NCBI RefSeq assembly: GCF_033063295.1
Contig: NZ_JAWJZH010000001.1
Location: forward strand, 2,852,001-2,916,000
DNA: 64,000 nt
Reading direction: 5' to 3'
From: Nitrosomonas sp. Is35
GTDB lineage: Bacteria; Pseudomonadota; Gammaproteobacteria; Burkholderiales; Nitrosomonadaceae
Position 1 is the stretch's first letter, and the number at the start of each line of letters is the position of its first letter. Under the pieces are notes generated by a model. That model did no database searches. It was given only the letters and a program-made list of their open reading frames with translations, and was not told the DNA's origin. The translations under genes were made by a program, and so were the position numbers. This document shows, piece by piece, positions 27,321-35,395 of this stretch.

Positions 27321-28136
27321 ATGAACATACACAAACGCACCCGATTAACTTTATTAGATCGTCAGGAAATCTGGCGGCTTTATCAAACCCGGCTGTGGAA
27401 GGTGGCGCATTTGGCGGAACGCTTTCATGTCAGCCGGCCAACGATTTATGATGTACTGAAACGCGCGAGACTGCAGGAATTTACGCCGCGTGACAGCACC
27501 AATCAGCGGTTCAAGACGTTGCAATACGGTCTTAAGCGCCTGGCTAAGGTCGAACAAGCCATCCAGGAACGGCTCAAGCGTGAAGCCAAACGCTATAACA
27601 AGTCTTACCCAGGTGAGCTTGTTCACTTTGATACCAAGCGGCTTTCCTTGTTGAAAGGGCAATCCGCCAATGAACCTCGCGAGTACCTGTTTGTGGCCAT
27701 CGATGATTTTTCCAGGGAGCTGTATGCCGATATTTTTCCCGATAAAACTCAACACAGCGCAGCTCGCTTTCTCATAGACACTGTCATTGCCCAATGTCCG
27801 TATCAGATCGACTGCGCTTATTCCGATAACGGCAAGGAATTTAAAGGAACTGACGGCCATGCTTTCGGCAAAGCTTGCACACAACACGGTATCGGACAGA
27901 AGTTTACCCGCATCAATCGTCCGCAAACCAATGGCAAAGCCGAACGAGTCATCCGCACCCTGATGGATATGTGGCACAGCCAGATTTCCTTTAAAGACTG
28001 CGCCGATCGGCGCATTCTGCTTTCCCGTTTCATTAACTTCTACAATACCGTCAAACCTCATAAGAGTTTGAATAATGCTACCCCTTATGAAATACTTCAC
28101 GCTTATTTCAATCAACCTCTCTGTAAACAACCCTGA
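27321..28136 (+). CDS. IS481-family transposase
   Basis: 271 aa, full length and uninterrupted. An N-terminal helix-turn-helix (about 27-48, LAERFHVSRPTIYDVLKRAR) binds the element ends. The integrase core carries candidate catalytic residues D104 (VHFDTKRL), D169 (AYSDNGKEF) and E208 (NGKAERVIRTL), followed by FVNFYNTVKPHKSL-type wording (here FINFYNTVKPHKSLNN). All three acidic residues are present, so the element may still be active. The stop codon falls inside the right inverted repeat, as is common for compact IS elements. Confidence 0.93.
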   Translation: MNIHKRTRLTLLDRQEIWRLYQTRLWKVAHLAERFHVSRPTIYDVLKRARLQEFTPRDSTNQRFKTLQYGLKRLAKVEQAIQERLKREAKRYNKSYPGELVHFDTKRLSLLKGQSANEPREYLFVAIDDFSRELYADIFPDKTQHSAARFLIDTVIAQCPYQIDCAYSDNGKEFKGTDGHAFGKACTQHGIGQKFTRINRPQTNGKAERVIRTLMDMWHSQISFKDCADRRILLSRFINFYNTVKPHKSLNNATPYEILHAYFNQPLCKQP

Positions 28137-28147
28137 GATTTCTTACA
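28121..28147 (-). repeat. IS right terminal inverted repeat
   Basis: 27 bases beginning CTGTAAACAAC and ending TTCTTACA, the inverted partner of 27274-27300. It overlaps the last codons of the transposase gene. Confidence 0.85.
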
Positions 28148-28154
28148 GACTAAA
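28148..28154. repeat. Target-site duplication, right copy (GACTAAA)
   Basis: Exact copy of 27267-27273, directly abutting the right inverted repeat. Confidence 0.85.
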
Positions 28155-28178
28155 TATTAAAGCATAAGGAGAAAACAC

Positions 28179-28346
28179 ATGATTAGCTGGGCAGTTACAT
28201 TCCTCATCATTGCGATTATTGCAGGTGTTCTGGGTTTTTCAGGTATTGCGGGTACGGCAACCCAAATAGCCTGGATTGCATTTGTGGTCGGCATTATTAT
28301 GGCCATCTTTTTCTTTTTAACGGGAAGAGGATCGCCTCCATCCTGA
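28179..28346 (+). CDS. DUF1328 family small membrane protein
   Basis: 55 aa, preceded by AAGGAG. Two hydrophobic helices ([20 protein letters not shown] and [20 protein letters not shown]) with the central [14 protein letters not shown] wording are typical of the YtjA/DUF1328 family. These inner-membrane peptides of unknown function are often stress-induced. The IS element ends 31 bases before the start codon, so the native promoter has been displaced. Expression now depends on read-through or a promoter in the IS end. Confidence 0.85.
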   Translation: MISWAVTFLIIAIIAGVLGFSGIAGTATQIAWIAFVVGIIMAIFFFLTGRGSPPS

Positions 28347-28684
28347 AGCAGGCATTCAGTTAGCGTTTCGTGTGAGGCTATGGGTTGGCTTTGCGATGCA
28401 TGAATATCTGCAACATGAACCTTGATCAATGTCAGATCCCCCCCTTGACTTTCTCCCGTGTTATGCAGATTTCTTAACAAAGCCAATACCAGAGCCTGAC
28501 TTCCCATTTTACCCGGGAAGTTTTAGGGTCATCCAATCATCATAACTGTTTTAAATGCAATTTCAGTCCCAATGGTCATTATGCATTGCACTCACCCTGG
28601 CAATCCGGCGTACCGGCAAGTGACATTACGCCGCGCTGCGCTGCTGAGTTCTAATGTATCTAATTGGCAAATTGCATACAAATA
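28347..28684. other. Intergenic region after the DUF1328 gene
   Basis: About 340 bases between convergent genes. I see no gene or repeat. A minus-strand frame across 28157-28507 runs antisense to the DUF1328 gene and has no family features. Confidence 0.4.
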
Positions 28685-29671
28685 TTAGAGCCAGCCCTGC
28701 AATCGATACCAGGCGATGGCATCTCGCGCAGCCTCACGTATCGGACGAGGATGCAATCCAAGTTCCTTTGCGCTGGCGGTAGAATCAAAAAACATATGAC
28801 GGCGGGTCAGGCGCACCCCGGTTAGGGTGGCCATCGGAATTGTTCCACTGACATGATCCGCCCACTTTTCACTGAACCATGCCACCAGCAAGGCCAGTGC
28901 ATAAGGAACTTTCCAGCGCGGCAGAGGTTGTTTCGTTTCTTCGCTCAAAATACTTAACCAGTCCGAAAGCCGGATATTTTCCGCGCCCAGTAGATAGCGA
29001 ATCCCTGGTCTCCCTTTCTTCATGGCCAGGATCATGCCTGTCGCCACATCTCTCGCATCGATCAGATTGAAATTGCATTCCAAGTAACCCGGCAGTTCAC
29101 CTCGGCAAAAAGCCAGCGATAAGCGAGTGGGCGGTGTCTGTAAGCGGTCTCCCGGGCCTATGGGCAACGTAGGACTGACGACGATAATGGGAGCGCCTTC
29201 TTCCCTGACCAGACGAAAAACCTCTTTCTCTGCGTGAAACTTGCTAAGGCAATAAGGACCCACCATATCACTGGCCTTGAGGCGAAGTTTCTCAACGAAG
29301 CGCTCCTCCACATTATGCGACGACAGGATGCTCTCCGTACTGGTATACAGGATTCGTTTAGCCCCGCTGTCAAGCGCGGCGCGCATGACATGGACAGTGC
29401 CGAGATGGTTTATCTTGTCAAATTCCCTGCGGTCACGGCACCAAAGATTAGGATCGGCAGCGAGATGATAAACATAATCGCAATTACGCGTGGCCTTACG
29501 GATGGAGGGCTCATCACGAATGTCAGCACTGACCAGCTCAATTCGATCCAGCGGCAGATGACTGACGGAGGCTCCCGGACGCTCCAATACGCGAACGGAC
29601 TCATTCGCATCCAGTAATTGTGTCACCAGATGCGAACCCAGGAAGCCAGCGCCGCCTGTCACCAAAATCAA
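28685..29671 (-). CDS. NAD(P)-dependent sugar-epimerase/dehydratase family protein (HpnA-like)
   Basis: 328 aa extended short-chain dehydrogenase. The N-terminal nucleotide-binding GxxGxxG (TGGAGFLGSHLV) and a YxxxK active site (PYCLSKFHAEKEV) are present, with YHLAADPNLW and a YTSTESIL segment. The closest recollection is HpnA, found in hopanoid gene clusters, but no other hopanoid gene is near, so the substrate is open. It begins with TTG overlapping the stop of the upstream reductase-like gene by four bases, so the two are translationally coupled. Confidence 0.82.
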   Translation of the reverse strand: MILVTGGAGFLGSHLVTQLLDANESVRVLERPGASVSHLPLDRIELVSADIRDEPSIRKATRNCDYVYHLAADPNLWCRDRREFDKINHLGTVHVMRAALDSGAKRILYTSTESILSSHNVEERFVEKLRLKASDMVGPYCLSKFHAEKEVFRLVREEGAPIIVVSPTLPIGPGDRLQTPPTRLSLAFCRGELPGYLECNFNLIDARDVATGMILAMKKGRPGIRYLLGAENIRLSDWLSILSEETKQPLPRWKVPYALALLVAWFSEKWADHVSGTIPMATLTGVRLTRRHMFFDSTASAKELGLHPRPIREAARDAIAWYRLQGWL

Positions 29672-30690
29672 GATAGAACTCCCGCTGGCAACTGCGCAGC
29701 CAAATCCCGCAAATGCTGATATTGAGGCTTCAGACCTTCAGAGGTTATCTTTTCCATGCGCGCAAACGTCGCGCGATTCAAAGCACAAGGAAACTCTCCG
29801 GCAAGCCGGATAAGATGACCGGTGTAGGCGTCGATTTCTGTGCGCGCATTTTCGGCGTGAATATCCGGAGCCATTGAGCAATACGTCCCGCGTAACGATG
29901 GACGGAAAAACATCGCCATGAGTGCCGGTAACCAAGGCGTGCGCAGGATCATTGACACCGTATCGGGATGAAACGGTCCGATACGCGCCAGAGGAATTTT
30001 TGCCTGTTGCAGAATGGCGTAATTTTCAAGCAGCAAGGCAAAGAAAAGCTTCTTTGCCAGCGCGTCGGTCAATAATTCCCCGTTATCCACGCCAGCCATC
30101 GCCGCCAGCGGCGAGATGGCAGCGTTGTACATCAGCTTGGTTGCTTTATAAGGCCGGATATCCGGAACAAGTTCGACGGGAAATAATATGTTTTTGCCCA
30201 GCGCCATTGCCAGTGACGTTATTTCAACCTGCTCACCGGCAGTGGTCGACCGGCGCGCTCCGATATGCAGTTTTCCGGGTCGCGTGATTCGGGTGATGGG
30301 GCGATCGCGTTCGCATTCCGATACAAAAGAAGCAATGCCTTCGCACGCATGGCCGCGCCGCTCCAATTCCGGATCAAAGCCATTCTGAATCGGCACTAGG
30401 AAGGCATCATCCGGCAAACGGGAAAGTATCGCGGGATTATCATACGTTTTCGTGCACAGCAGAATAAAACCTTCATCCGGCGGCACCCAGTCAGCAAAAT
30501 CCACGATGGGTATCCAACGGGTTTTCAGTCCAACCACCGATATACCCTTCTTTCTACCTTCTGCGACTTTACCGGGATGATTGTCAATCAGGATCACGGA
30601 ATATCCGTCACGAGCCAGAGCCCATCCAAGTGCTGTGCCAATACCGCCTATGCCTAAGATATGAATCGGTTTGTTGAGAAATTGAGGCAT
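29668..30690 (-). CDS. Ketopantoate reductase-like (ApbA/PanE family) protein
   Basis: 340 aa from ATG 30690 (MPQFLNKPIHILGIGGIG), rejecting a 29-codon upstream extension that does not resemble the family. The N-terminal Rossmann motif is GIGGIGTALGWALARDGYSV. The C-terminal helical domain has ATKLMYNAAISPLAAMAGVDNGEL, the family's catalytic Lys/Asn region. PanE reduces ketopantoate with NADPH in pantothenate synthesis, but many paralogues have other substrates. The operon with an epimerase-like gene and no pan gene nearby argues against calling it panE. Confidence 0.8.
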   Translation of the reverse strand: MPQFLNKPIHILGIGGIGTALGWALARDGYSVILIDNHPGKVAEGRKKGISVVGLKTRWIPIVDFADWVPPDEGFILLCTKTYDNPAILSRLPDDAFLVPIQNGFDPELERRGHACEGIASFVSECERDRPITRITRPGKLHIGARRSTTAGEQVEITSLAMALGKNILFPVELVPDIRPYKATKLMYNAAISPLAAMAGVDNGELLTDALAKKLFFALLLENYAILQQAKIPLARIGPFHPDTVSMILRTPWLPALMAMFFRPSLRGTYCSMAPDIHAENARTEIDAYTGHLIRLAGEFPCALNRATFARMEKITSEGLKPQYQHLRDLAAQLPAGVLS

Positions 30691-31095
30691 GATAGAGACC
30701 CGTAAAATTGATCGCGCTAAGCAGCCTATGCGGACGCACCGGAATGAATCCACACCCAAAAACATAGGCGGATTCAAGCACTCACTACAGCTAATGATGT
30801 TAATTACTTAGGCCAAGGGTGCATTGTATAAACCCCCATGAACAGCGTATGTGCGGTGACGTACATACGGTATATTTGATTGCAAGATAGGCGGGTGCCA
30901 CACCCATGCGCTACTCAGGGTGGACTATCAATAACAGCAAGCAGGAGGCAAAGCGGCATGCGCTTCATGCATATTCAATGAAGCGATTCATTGTGATTAC
31001 AGATGAAATCAAGCTGTCTTGCAGCTACGGCAATTCAATCCATCGTCAGGGATTGGATAAGCACACAGTGCGCTGGAAATACAGCGATTACCTGC
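30691..31095. other. Intergenic region with an orphan palindromic motif
   Basis: About 400 bases between two minus-strand genes. It contains the motif at 30850-30865 and, 30 bases on, a short inverted repeat GGGTG-CCA-CACCC. No ORF longer than about 70 codons with coding character follows on either strand. Confidence 0.4.
30850..30865 (+). promoter_or_regulatory. Imperfect palindrome TGTGCG-N4-CGTACA, candidate operator (site 2)
   Basis: TGTGCGGTGACGTACA differs from site 1 (26783) at one central base. No plus-strand gene follows. The nearest start is the minus-strand reductase-like gene 160 bases away, so this may be the relic of a lost gene's promoter or drive an unannotated RNA. Confidence 0.5.
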
Positions 31096-31659
31096 TCAAT
31101 CCGGTTTTTTTTGTTGCGTGATATCGGTCAGAGCAACTCGCAGCACCGGGGGTTCATCTACTGTCACTTTGCGCAGGCAGTCGAGATGGCCATCAAACTT
31201 CGATCCATTGGTACGCACCATCTCCAGACGAAATTTTTGTGGCTCAGAATACTCATGCTCCATCATATTCATGAACTGACGATGCCAATGATCTCTATCG
31301 CTGTCGGCGACAAATGCCGAGAAACGATGATTGATCAGTTTTGCGCGCTCGGCAGCCAACAACACAGAGCCCGTCAGATTAATTGTGTTAATCAAGCCGT
31401 TCCGGTTGATGGTGATGTAGCTGATCGGAGCAAACTCATAGAAATCCACATAGCGATCGCGCGCTTCTTCCATTGCGGCATGCGCTCTTCGCAACTCTTC
31501 ATTTTGCGTTTCCAGCTCAACTTTATGCACCAAAAGCTCGTGCACCAGTATTTCGGTAGGATTGGCTGCATTAGCACTTCCCGAGAAACTTTCCACCATA
31601 GCCTCGGCCTCTGCTCTCAACAGTTCGCGCCGTTCAATACCATCCCACTTTTTTTTCAT
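31096..31659 (-). CDS. PAS-domain protein coupled to the CheB-CheR fusion
   Basis: 187 aa, soluble. An N-terminal helical segment (VHELLVHKVELETQNEELRRAHAAME) likely forms a coiled coil, followed by a PAS/PAC domain (about 70-185; YEFAPISYITINRNGLI, ending RVALTDITQQK). There is no output domain. The ATG overlaps the stop of the CheB-CheR fusion by four bases, so it is made with that protein and probably joins it as an extra sensory or signalling subunit. A degraded relative lies at 26529-26690. Confidence 0.85.
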   Translation of the reverse strand: MKKKWDGIERRELLRAEAEAMVESFSGSANAANPTEILVHELLVHKVELETQNEELRRAHAAMEEARDRYVDFYEFAPISYITINRNGLINTINLTGSVLLAAERAKLINHRFSAFVADSDRDHWHRQFMNMMEHEYSEPQKFRLEMVRTNGSKFDGHLDCLRKVTVDEPPVLRVALTDITQQKKPD

Positions 31660-34577
31660 GCGCTAGTTTCCTTTATTTCACTGAAAGGCGGTTGATCGCC
31701 GGCACTTTCAATCATCAATAGAATCAACGATAATTCACTGGATTTTCCGACAATGCGGCGGGCATTCAAGCGTATCTTTTGGTGCCCGATCACAGGAAAA
31801 TCATGTTCTACTATAAATCCCTCAAAGGCCTGATCACGCGGCAAAATAATCTCCAGCAGTTCCCGCAAGGCTGGGATATTCCATTGACCGTTACCCAAAT
31901 CGTAAATCTTCCGCTCAATTGTATCAGCAGCGGTTACTTGGAAATACTGAAAAAAAACACGATTGGCCGAAATAACCTTTAACCCCCCATCCATGACTAA
32001 TAGCGGCTTATCGATAGTATCGACGACGCTCTCCGCCAGATCACGCGTCAATCGCATATCCGTCTCTGCTTGGACGCGCTTGCTGATATCGGTGAACGTC
32101 AGCACAACGCCATCTATCACATTATCCAAGGTACGATAGGGTTGAATACGCACGAGATACCAGATCCCGTTATCGGTTTGCACTTCCTGTTCGAACGGTA
32201 TCAGCGTTTCCAGCACGGTATGCGCTTGCGTCAGTAGTGCTTCACCGGCGATATTGGATTTTATATCGCTCAAAGGCCGCCCCACGTCGGTAGGTACCAG
32301 CCGGTAAATCATGGTCGCATCACGCGTAAATCGTCGAATAATCAACTTTTCGTCAAGGAATACCGTGCCAATATGCGTATTATCAAGCAAATTCTTCATG
32401 TCATTCTGCATGCCAGCCAGCTGCTCAATTTTGGCTTGCAGTTCAGAATTGACAGTGATCAGCTCTTCATTGACCGATTGCAGCTCCTCTTTGGAAGTTT
32501 CCAGTTCTTCATTGGTTGACTGCAATTCCTCATTGGTCGATTGCATTTCCTCATTGGTCGACTTGAGTTCTTCGTTAGAGGCCTGCTGTTCCTCCAAGGT
32601 GGCTTGGTAGTTTTCTTTCAGGTAGGCAAGATCACGCTCTAATTCTTCGATGCGCCCCAGCTCTGCCGGCTTAGCACCCCGTTTGGATCGCGGCTTCACG
32701 TTTTTTGGACTAGCGGTCTCTTGGAAGCTCACCAACAGAAGGCTCTGATGGCTATCATAGCTCGCAAGCGATCGGACACTCAGCTCAACCGTTGTGACAC
32801 CATCATTCGTTTTGATCTGCACGGCCTTGTTCAGGGTTGGCGTGCCTTCATTGGCTGCTGCGCGAATGGCCGCACGCAGCTCCAGTTCCAATCCCTCACG
32901 AGCCATCTCAATGACATTCAGGCTGGCCTGCCCTGGCGCCGGACGCAAATATTTGCCGGTCTCGCCATGTACATAAAGGATATCACCATTGAGGTCGGTC
33001 ACTACCGAAGCCGGTGAAAAACATTGCAGCAGCACGCGGCGGGTGAGTTCAGCAAAATTGGTTTCCTTCGGTTTCATCATGATTTCCTCAGGTGCTTTTC
33101 CAGCCACTCCTGTAGTCCAGGTTAAAACGTTCGTCATCACGGCGCGAGAAGAAGCGATCGAATGGATAGCCCGGTAGAATTTCCATTTGCGATTGATGGG
33201 AAAAAACAGCTCGGTATGATTGCCAATGCTTTCCGAGGGTGAAAGAAACAGAACGCCGCCGGGCCTGAGCGCGTAATGGAAGGTTGGAATTAATTGGTTC
33301 TGTAATTCCGATCCGAGATAAATCAGCAGATTGCGGCAACTGAGCAGATCGAGTTTGGTGAAAGGAGGATCTTTCAGTACATTCTGAATGGCGAATACCA
33401 CCATTTCGCGGATTTCCTTCTTTATCCGATAGCCAGTATCATCTTTGGTAAAGAAGCGGCGCAATCGTTCCGGGGTAATCTCCTGAGTGATATTGGATGG
33501 ATAGATACCGGCACGAGCGATAGCGATGGCCTCATCGTCCAGATCGGTGCTGTAGATTTGCACTTTAAATTCGCGATGATTTTCCTCCATCCATTCTTTG
33601 AGCAATATCGCGATAGAGTAAGCTTCCTCGCCGGTAGCGCAGCCTGCAACCCAGGCGCGGAATGTGGATTGCTCCGATTTGTCTTTGCATAACTTCGACA
33701 GGATCTCTTCCCGCAGCACGCCAAACGCATCCGCAGCGCGAAAAAAGCTGGTGACATTGATCAGCAACTCTTTGAATAAGGCGGTTACTTCCGCGGGATT
33801 TTCTCTGAGAAACCGGGCATACACATCCGTATCCGCAATCGCATGATGCAACATACGCCGTTCAATTCTACGGGTGATGGTGCTTTTTTTGTAGAGTGAG
33901 AAATCGTGACCGGTTTTGGCGCGCAATTGCATCAGGATATGACTCATTCCACCGGCCCTTTTAGGGTCATGGAACGTTTGATCATGCTCATTCAACGGAC
34001 GGACACCCAATTGCAGCGCTTCCGGCATTTTGTCGACCGGTAGCACATGCGTGGCACAACCTGCCTGAATGGCGCTGGATGGCATACCGTTATATTTGGC
34101 GGTAGTTGGTTCCTGCACCAGCGTCACGCCGCCTGCACCGAGAATGGCGCGTAACCCCCGCGTGCCGTCAGATCCGGTGCCGGATAGAATGATCCCGATA
34201 GCATTTTCACGCTGATCTTCAGCCAAGGATTGCAGAAAAGCATCGATGGGCAGACGCTGTCCGCGCGGCTCATCAGGCAAGCTCAATTGCAATTTTCTGT
34301 GAAAGATCGTCATATCGCGATTAGGCGGAATGACATAAACGTGATTGGGTTCAACTAATATTTCATCTGAAGCTTCGGTCACCGGCATGGCCGTAACACG
34401 CTGGAGAATTTCAGTAAGCAGACTGGTATGGCTGGGATCAAGATGCTGCACCAGCACAAAAGCCATACCACTGCTGGCGGGAACATAGCGGAAGAATTGT
34501 TCCAAGGCTTCCAAACCACCGGCTGAAGCCCCAATGCCCACAATAGGAAAAGTAACTGCTGTGTTTTCAGAGGTCAT
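31656..34577 (-). CDS. CheB-CheR-PAS fusion (chemotaxis-type methylesterase/methyltransferase)
   Basis: 973 aa. The N-terminal CheB methylesterase has S18 (GIGASAGG), H45 (QHLDPSH) and D137 (SGTGSDG) and lacks a receiver domain. A CheR methyltransferase follows (about 205-480; GCATGEEAYSIA for AdoMet, FTKLDLLSCRNLLIYL). Next is a long coiled coil with SNEELKSTNEEMQSTNEELQ heptads (about 650-720), then two PAS domains (one ending LTFTDISKR). No MCP, CheA or CheW gene is in the window. Such stand-alone fusions are usually linked to non-chemotactic sensing. Both catalytic halves look intact. Confidence 0.93.
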   Translation of the reverse strand: MTSENTAVTFPIVGIGASAGGLEALEQFFRYVPASSGMAFVLVQHLDPSHTSLLTEILQRVTAMPVTEASDEILVEPNHVYVIPPNRDMTIFHRKLQLSLPDEPRGQRLPIDAFLQSLAEDQRENAIGIILSGTGSDGTRGLRAILGAGGVTLVQEPTTAKYNGMPSSAIQAGCATHVLPVDKMPEALQLGVRPLNEHDQTFHDPKRAGGMSHILMQLRAKTGHDFSLYKKSTITRRIERRMLHHAIADTDVYARFLRENPAEVTALFKELLINVTSFFRAADAFGVLREEILSKLCKDKSEQSTFRAWVAGCATGEEAYSIAILLKEWMEENHREFKVQIYSTDLDDEAIAIARAGIYPSNITQEITPERLRRFFTKDDTGYRIKKEIREMVVFAIQNVLKDPPFTKLDLLSCRNLLIYLGSELQNQLIPTFHYALRPGGVLFLSPSESIGNHTELFFPINRKWKFYRAIHSIASSRAVMTNVLTWTTGVAGKAPEEIMMKPKETNFAELTRRVLLQCFSPASVVTDLNGDILYVHGETGKYLRPAPGQASLNVIEMAREGLELELRAAIRAAANEGTPTLNKAVQIKTNDGVTTVELSVRSLASYDSHQSLLLVSFQETASPKNVKPRSKRGAKPAELGRIEELERDLAYLKENYQATLEEQQASNEELKSTNEEMQSTNEELQSTNEELETSKEELQSVNEELITVNSELQAKIEQLAGMQNDMKNLLDNTHIGTVFLDEKLIIRRFTRDATMIYRLVPTDVGRPLSDIKSNIAGEALLTQAHTVLETLIPFEQEVQTDNGIWYLVRIQPYRTLDNVIDGVVLTFTDISKRVQAETDMRLTRDLAESVVDTIDKPLLVMDGGLKVISANRVFFQYFQVTAADTIERKIYDLGNGQWNIPALRELLEIILPRDQAFEGFIVEHDFPVIGHQKIRLNARRIVGKSSELSLILLMIESAGDQPPFSEIKETSA

Positions 34578-34831
34578 GAAAGCAACACTGAACTAGTAGG
34601 TGGCAGATAGCTGATCTCGGATGGTTGGTTTGCTTTCAAAAAAGTTCTTTTACAGGGTTTCCCGAGGCTTTCTTCATTATATCCTTCATGTTCTTGATTT
34701 GCATACCCGCTCTCATCTTTTCACTCTCACCCGGCAAGCAACCAAAGTACTTGTAATCCTCTCTTGATTGGTTTAACGTCTCGGTTGGCAATCGATTAAC
34801 CTGCTGAACTCGACGGCAAGGGCGCAACGCT

Positions 34832-35323
34832 ATGTTCAACTTAGGTTCCATGCTCAATCTGGGCTCTACCGAGCCGGTCATCGGACGGGCGCACACCATC
34901 GTGTCCTGCTCGGCCGCGGAGCTTTTCCAGTATATTGGCGTGGGTCTATTCGATAACTATCCGAAATGGTCTCCGGAAGTGAAAGAGCTGGAGCAAATCA
35001 CGCCCGGCCCTGTCCAGCTTGGAACGGAAGGGCGGCAGGTACGCGTTGATCAGGGGCGGCGTTCGGAATCGAAGTTCAAAATTTCCGCCTTTGAGCCAGG
35101 TCAGCGCATCACATTGGTTGGCGTATCCGACCCTTTCCGCTGCACTTATGAATTACAGGAAATCAGTCCGGCGCAATCCACTAAATTGACATTTTCTTTT
35201 GAGCTGCTGGAAATTCTGGCGATTATGCGGCCTTTTGAAGGATTGGTACGGGTTGCCATCAAAGACGGCGCGGGCAGGACCGTACAAAACATCAAGCGCT
35301 TGGTTGAAGCGAAGCCATCATGA
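34832..35323 (+). CDS. SRPBCC (START-like) family protein
   Basis: 163 aa, soluble. Features of the fold include an N-terminal strand ending VSCSAAELFQYIGVG, a central FDNYPKWSPEVKELEQ, the strand pair KFKISAFEPGQRITLVG and a C-terminal helix (FEGLVRVAIKDGAGRTVQNIK). The family makes a hydrophobic cavity for lipids, polyketides or cofactors. ATG 34850 is an alternative start. It lies 72 bases before a methyltransferase gene on the same strand, suggesting a small-molecule modification pair, but the ligand is unknown. Confidence 0.78.
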   Translation: MFNLGSMLNLGSTEPVIGRAHTIVSCSAAELFQYIGVGLFDNYPKWSPEVKELEQITPGPVQLGTEGRQVRVDQGRRSESKFKISAFEPGQRITLVGVSDPFRCTYELQEISPAQSTKLTFSFELLEILAIMRPFEGLVRVAIKDGAGRTVQNIKRLVEAKPS

Positions 35324-35395
35324 AAATTCCCGTTTGTCCGCAACCGCTTTGGCTGATGATCTTCACCGCAATCGCTTAATGTTCAAGGAGAACTA

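Larger units (their letters stand above)
27274..28147 (+). mobile_element. Complete IS481-type insertion sequence, 874 bp
   Basis: The element is bounded by 27-base imperfect inverted repeats at 27274-27300 and 28121-28147. About 21 of 27 positions match, with the outer TGTAAGAA and inner GTTGTTTACAG perfect. A single transposase fills the interior. Exact 7-bp duplications of GACTAAA flank it, so both ends are defined and it moved here as a unit. It lies between the Lys-rich protein gene and the ribosome site of the DUF1328 gene, separating the latter from its original upstream DNA. Removing the element and one repeat restores a 100-150-base spacer. Confidence 0.9.

Noticed and set aside
27354..28130. 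258-codon minus-strand ORF
   Set aside because: It runs antisense to the intact transposase and has no protein-family features.
28157..28507. 116-codon minus-strand ORF
   Set aside because: Antisense to the DUF1328 gene, which has a clear ribosome site and family wording.
29668..30690. Calling the reductase-like gene panE
   Set aside because: The family has many paralogues, and the coupled epimerase-like gene does not fit pantothenate synthesis.
31003..31695. 230-codon plus-strand ORF
   Set aside because: Antisense to the PAS protein; the minus-strand reading has a recognisable PAS domain and a coupled start.
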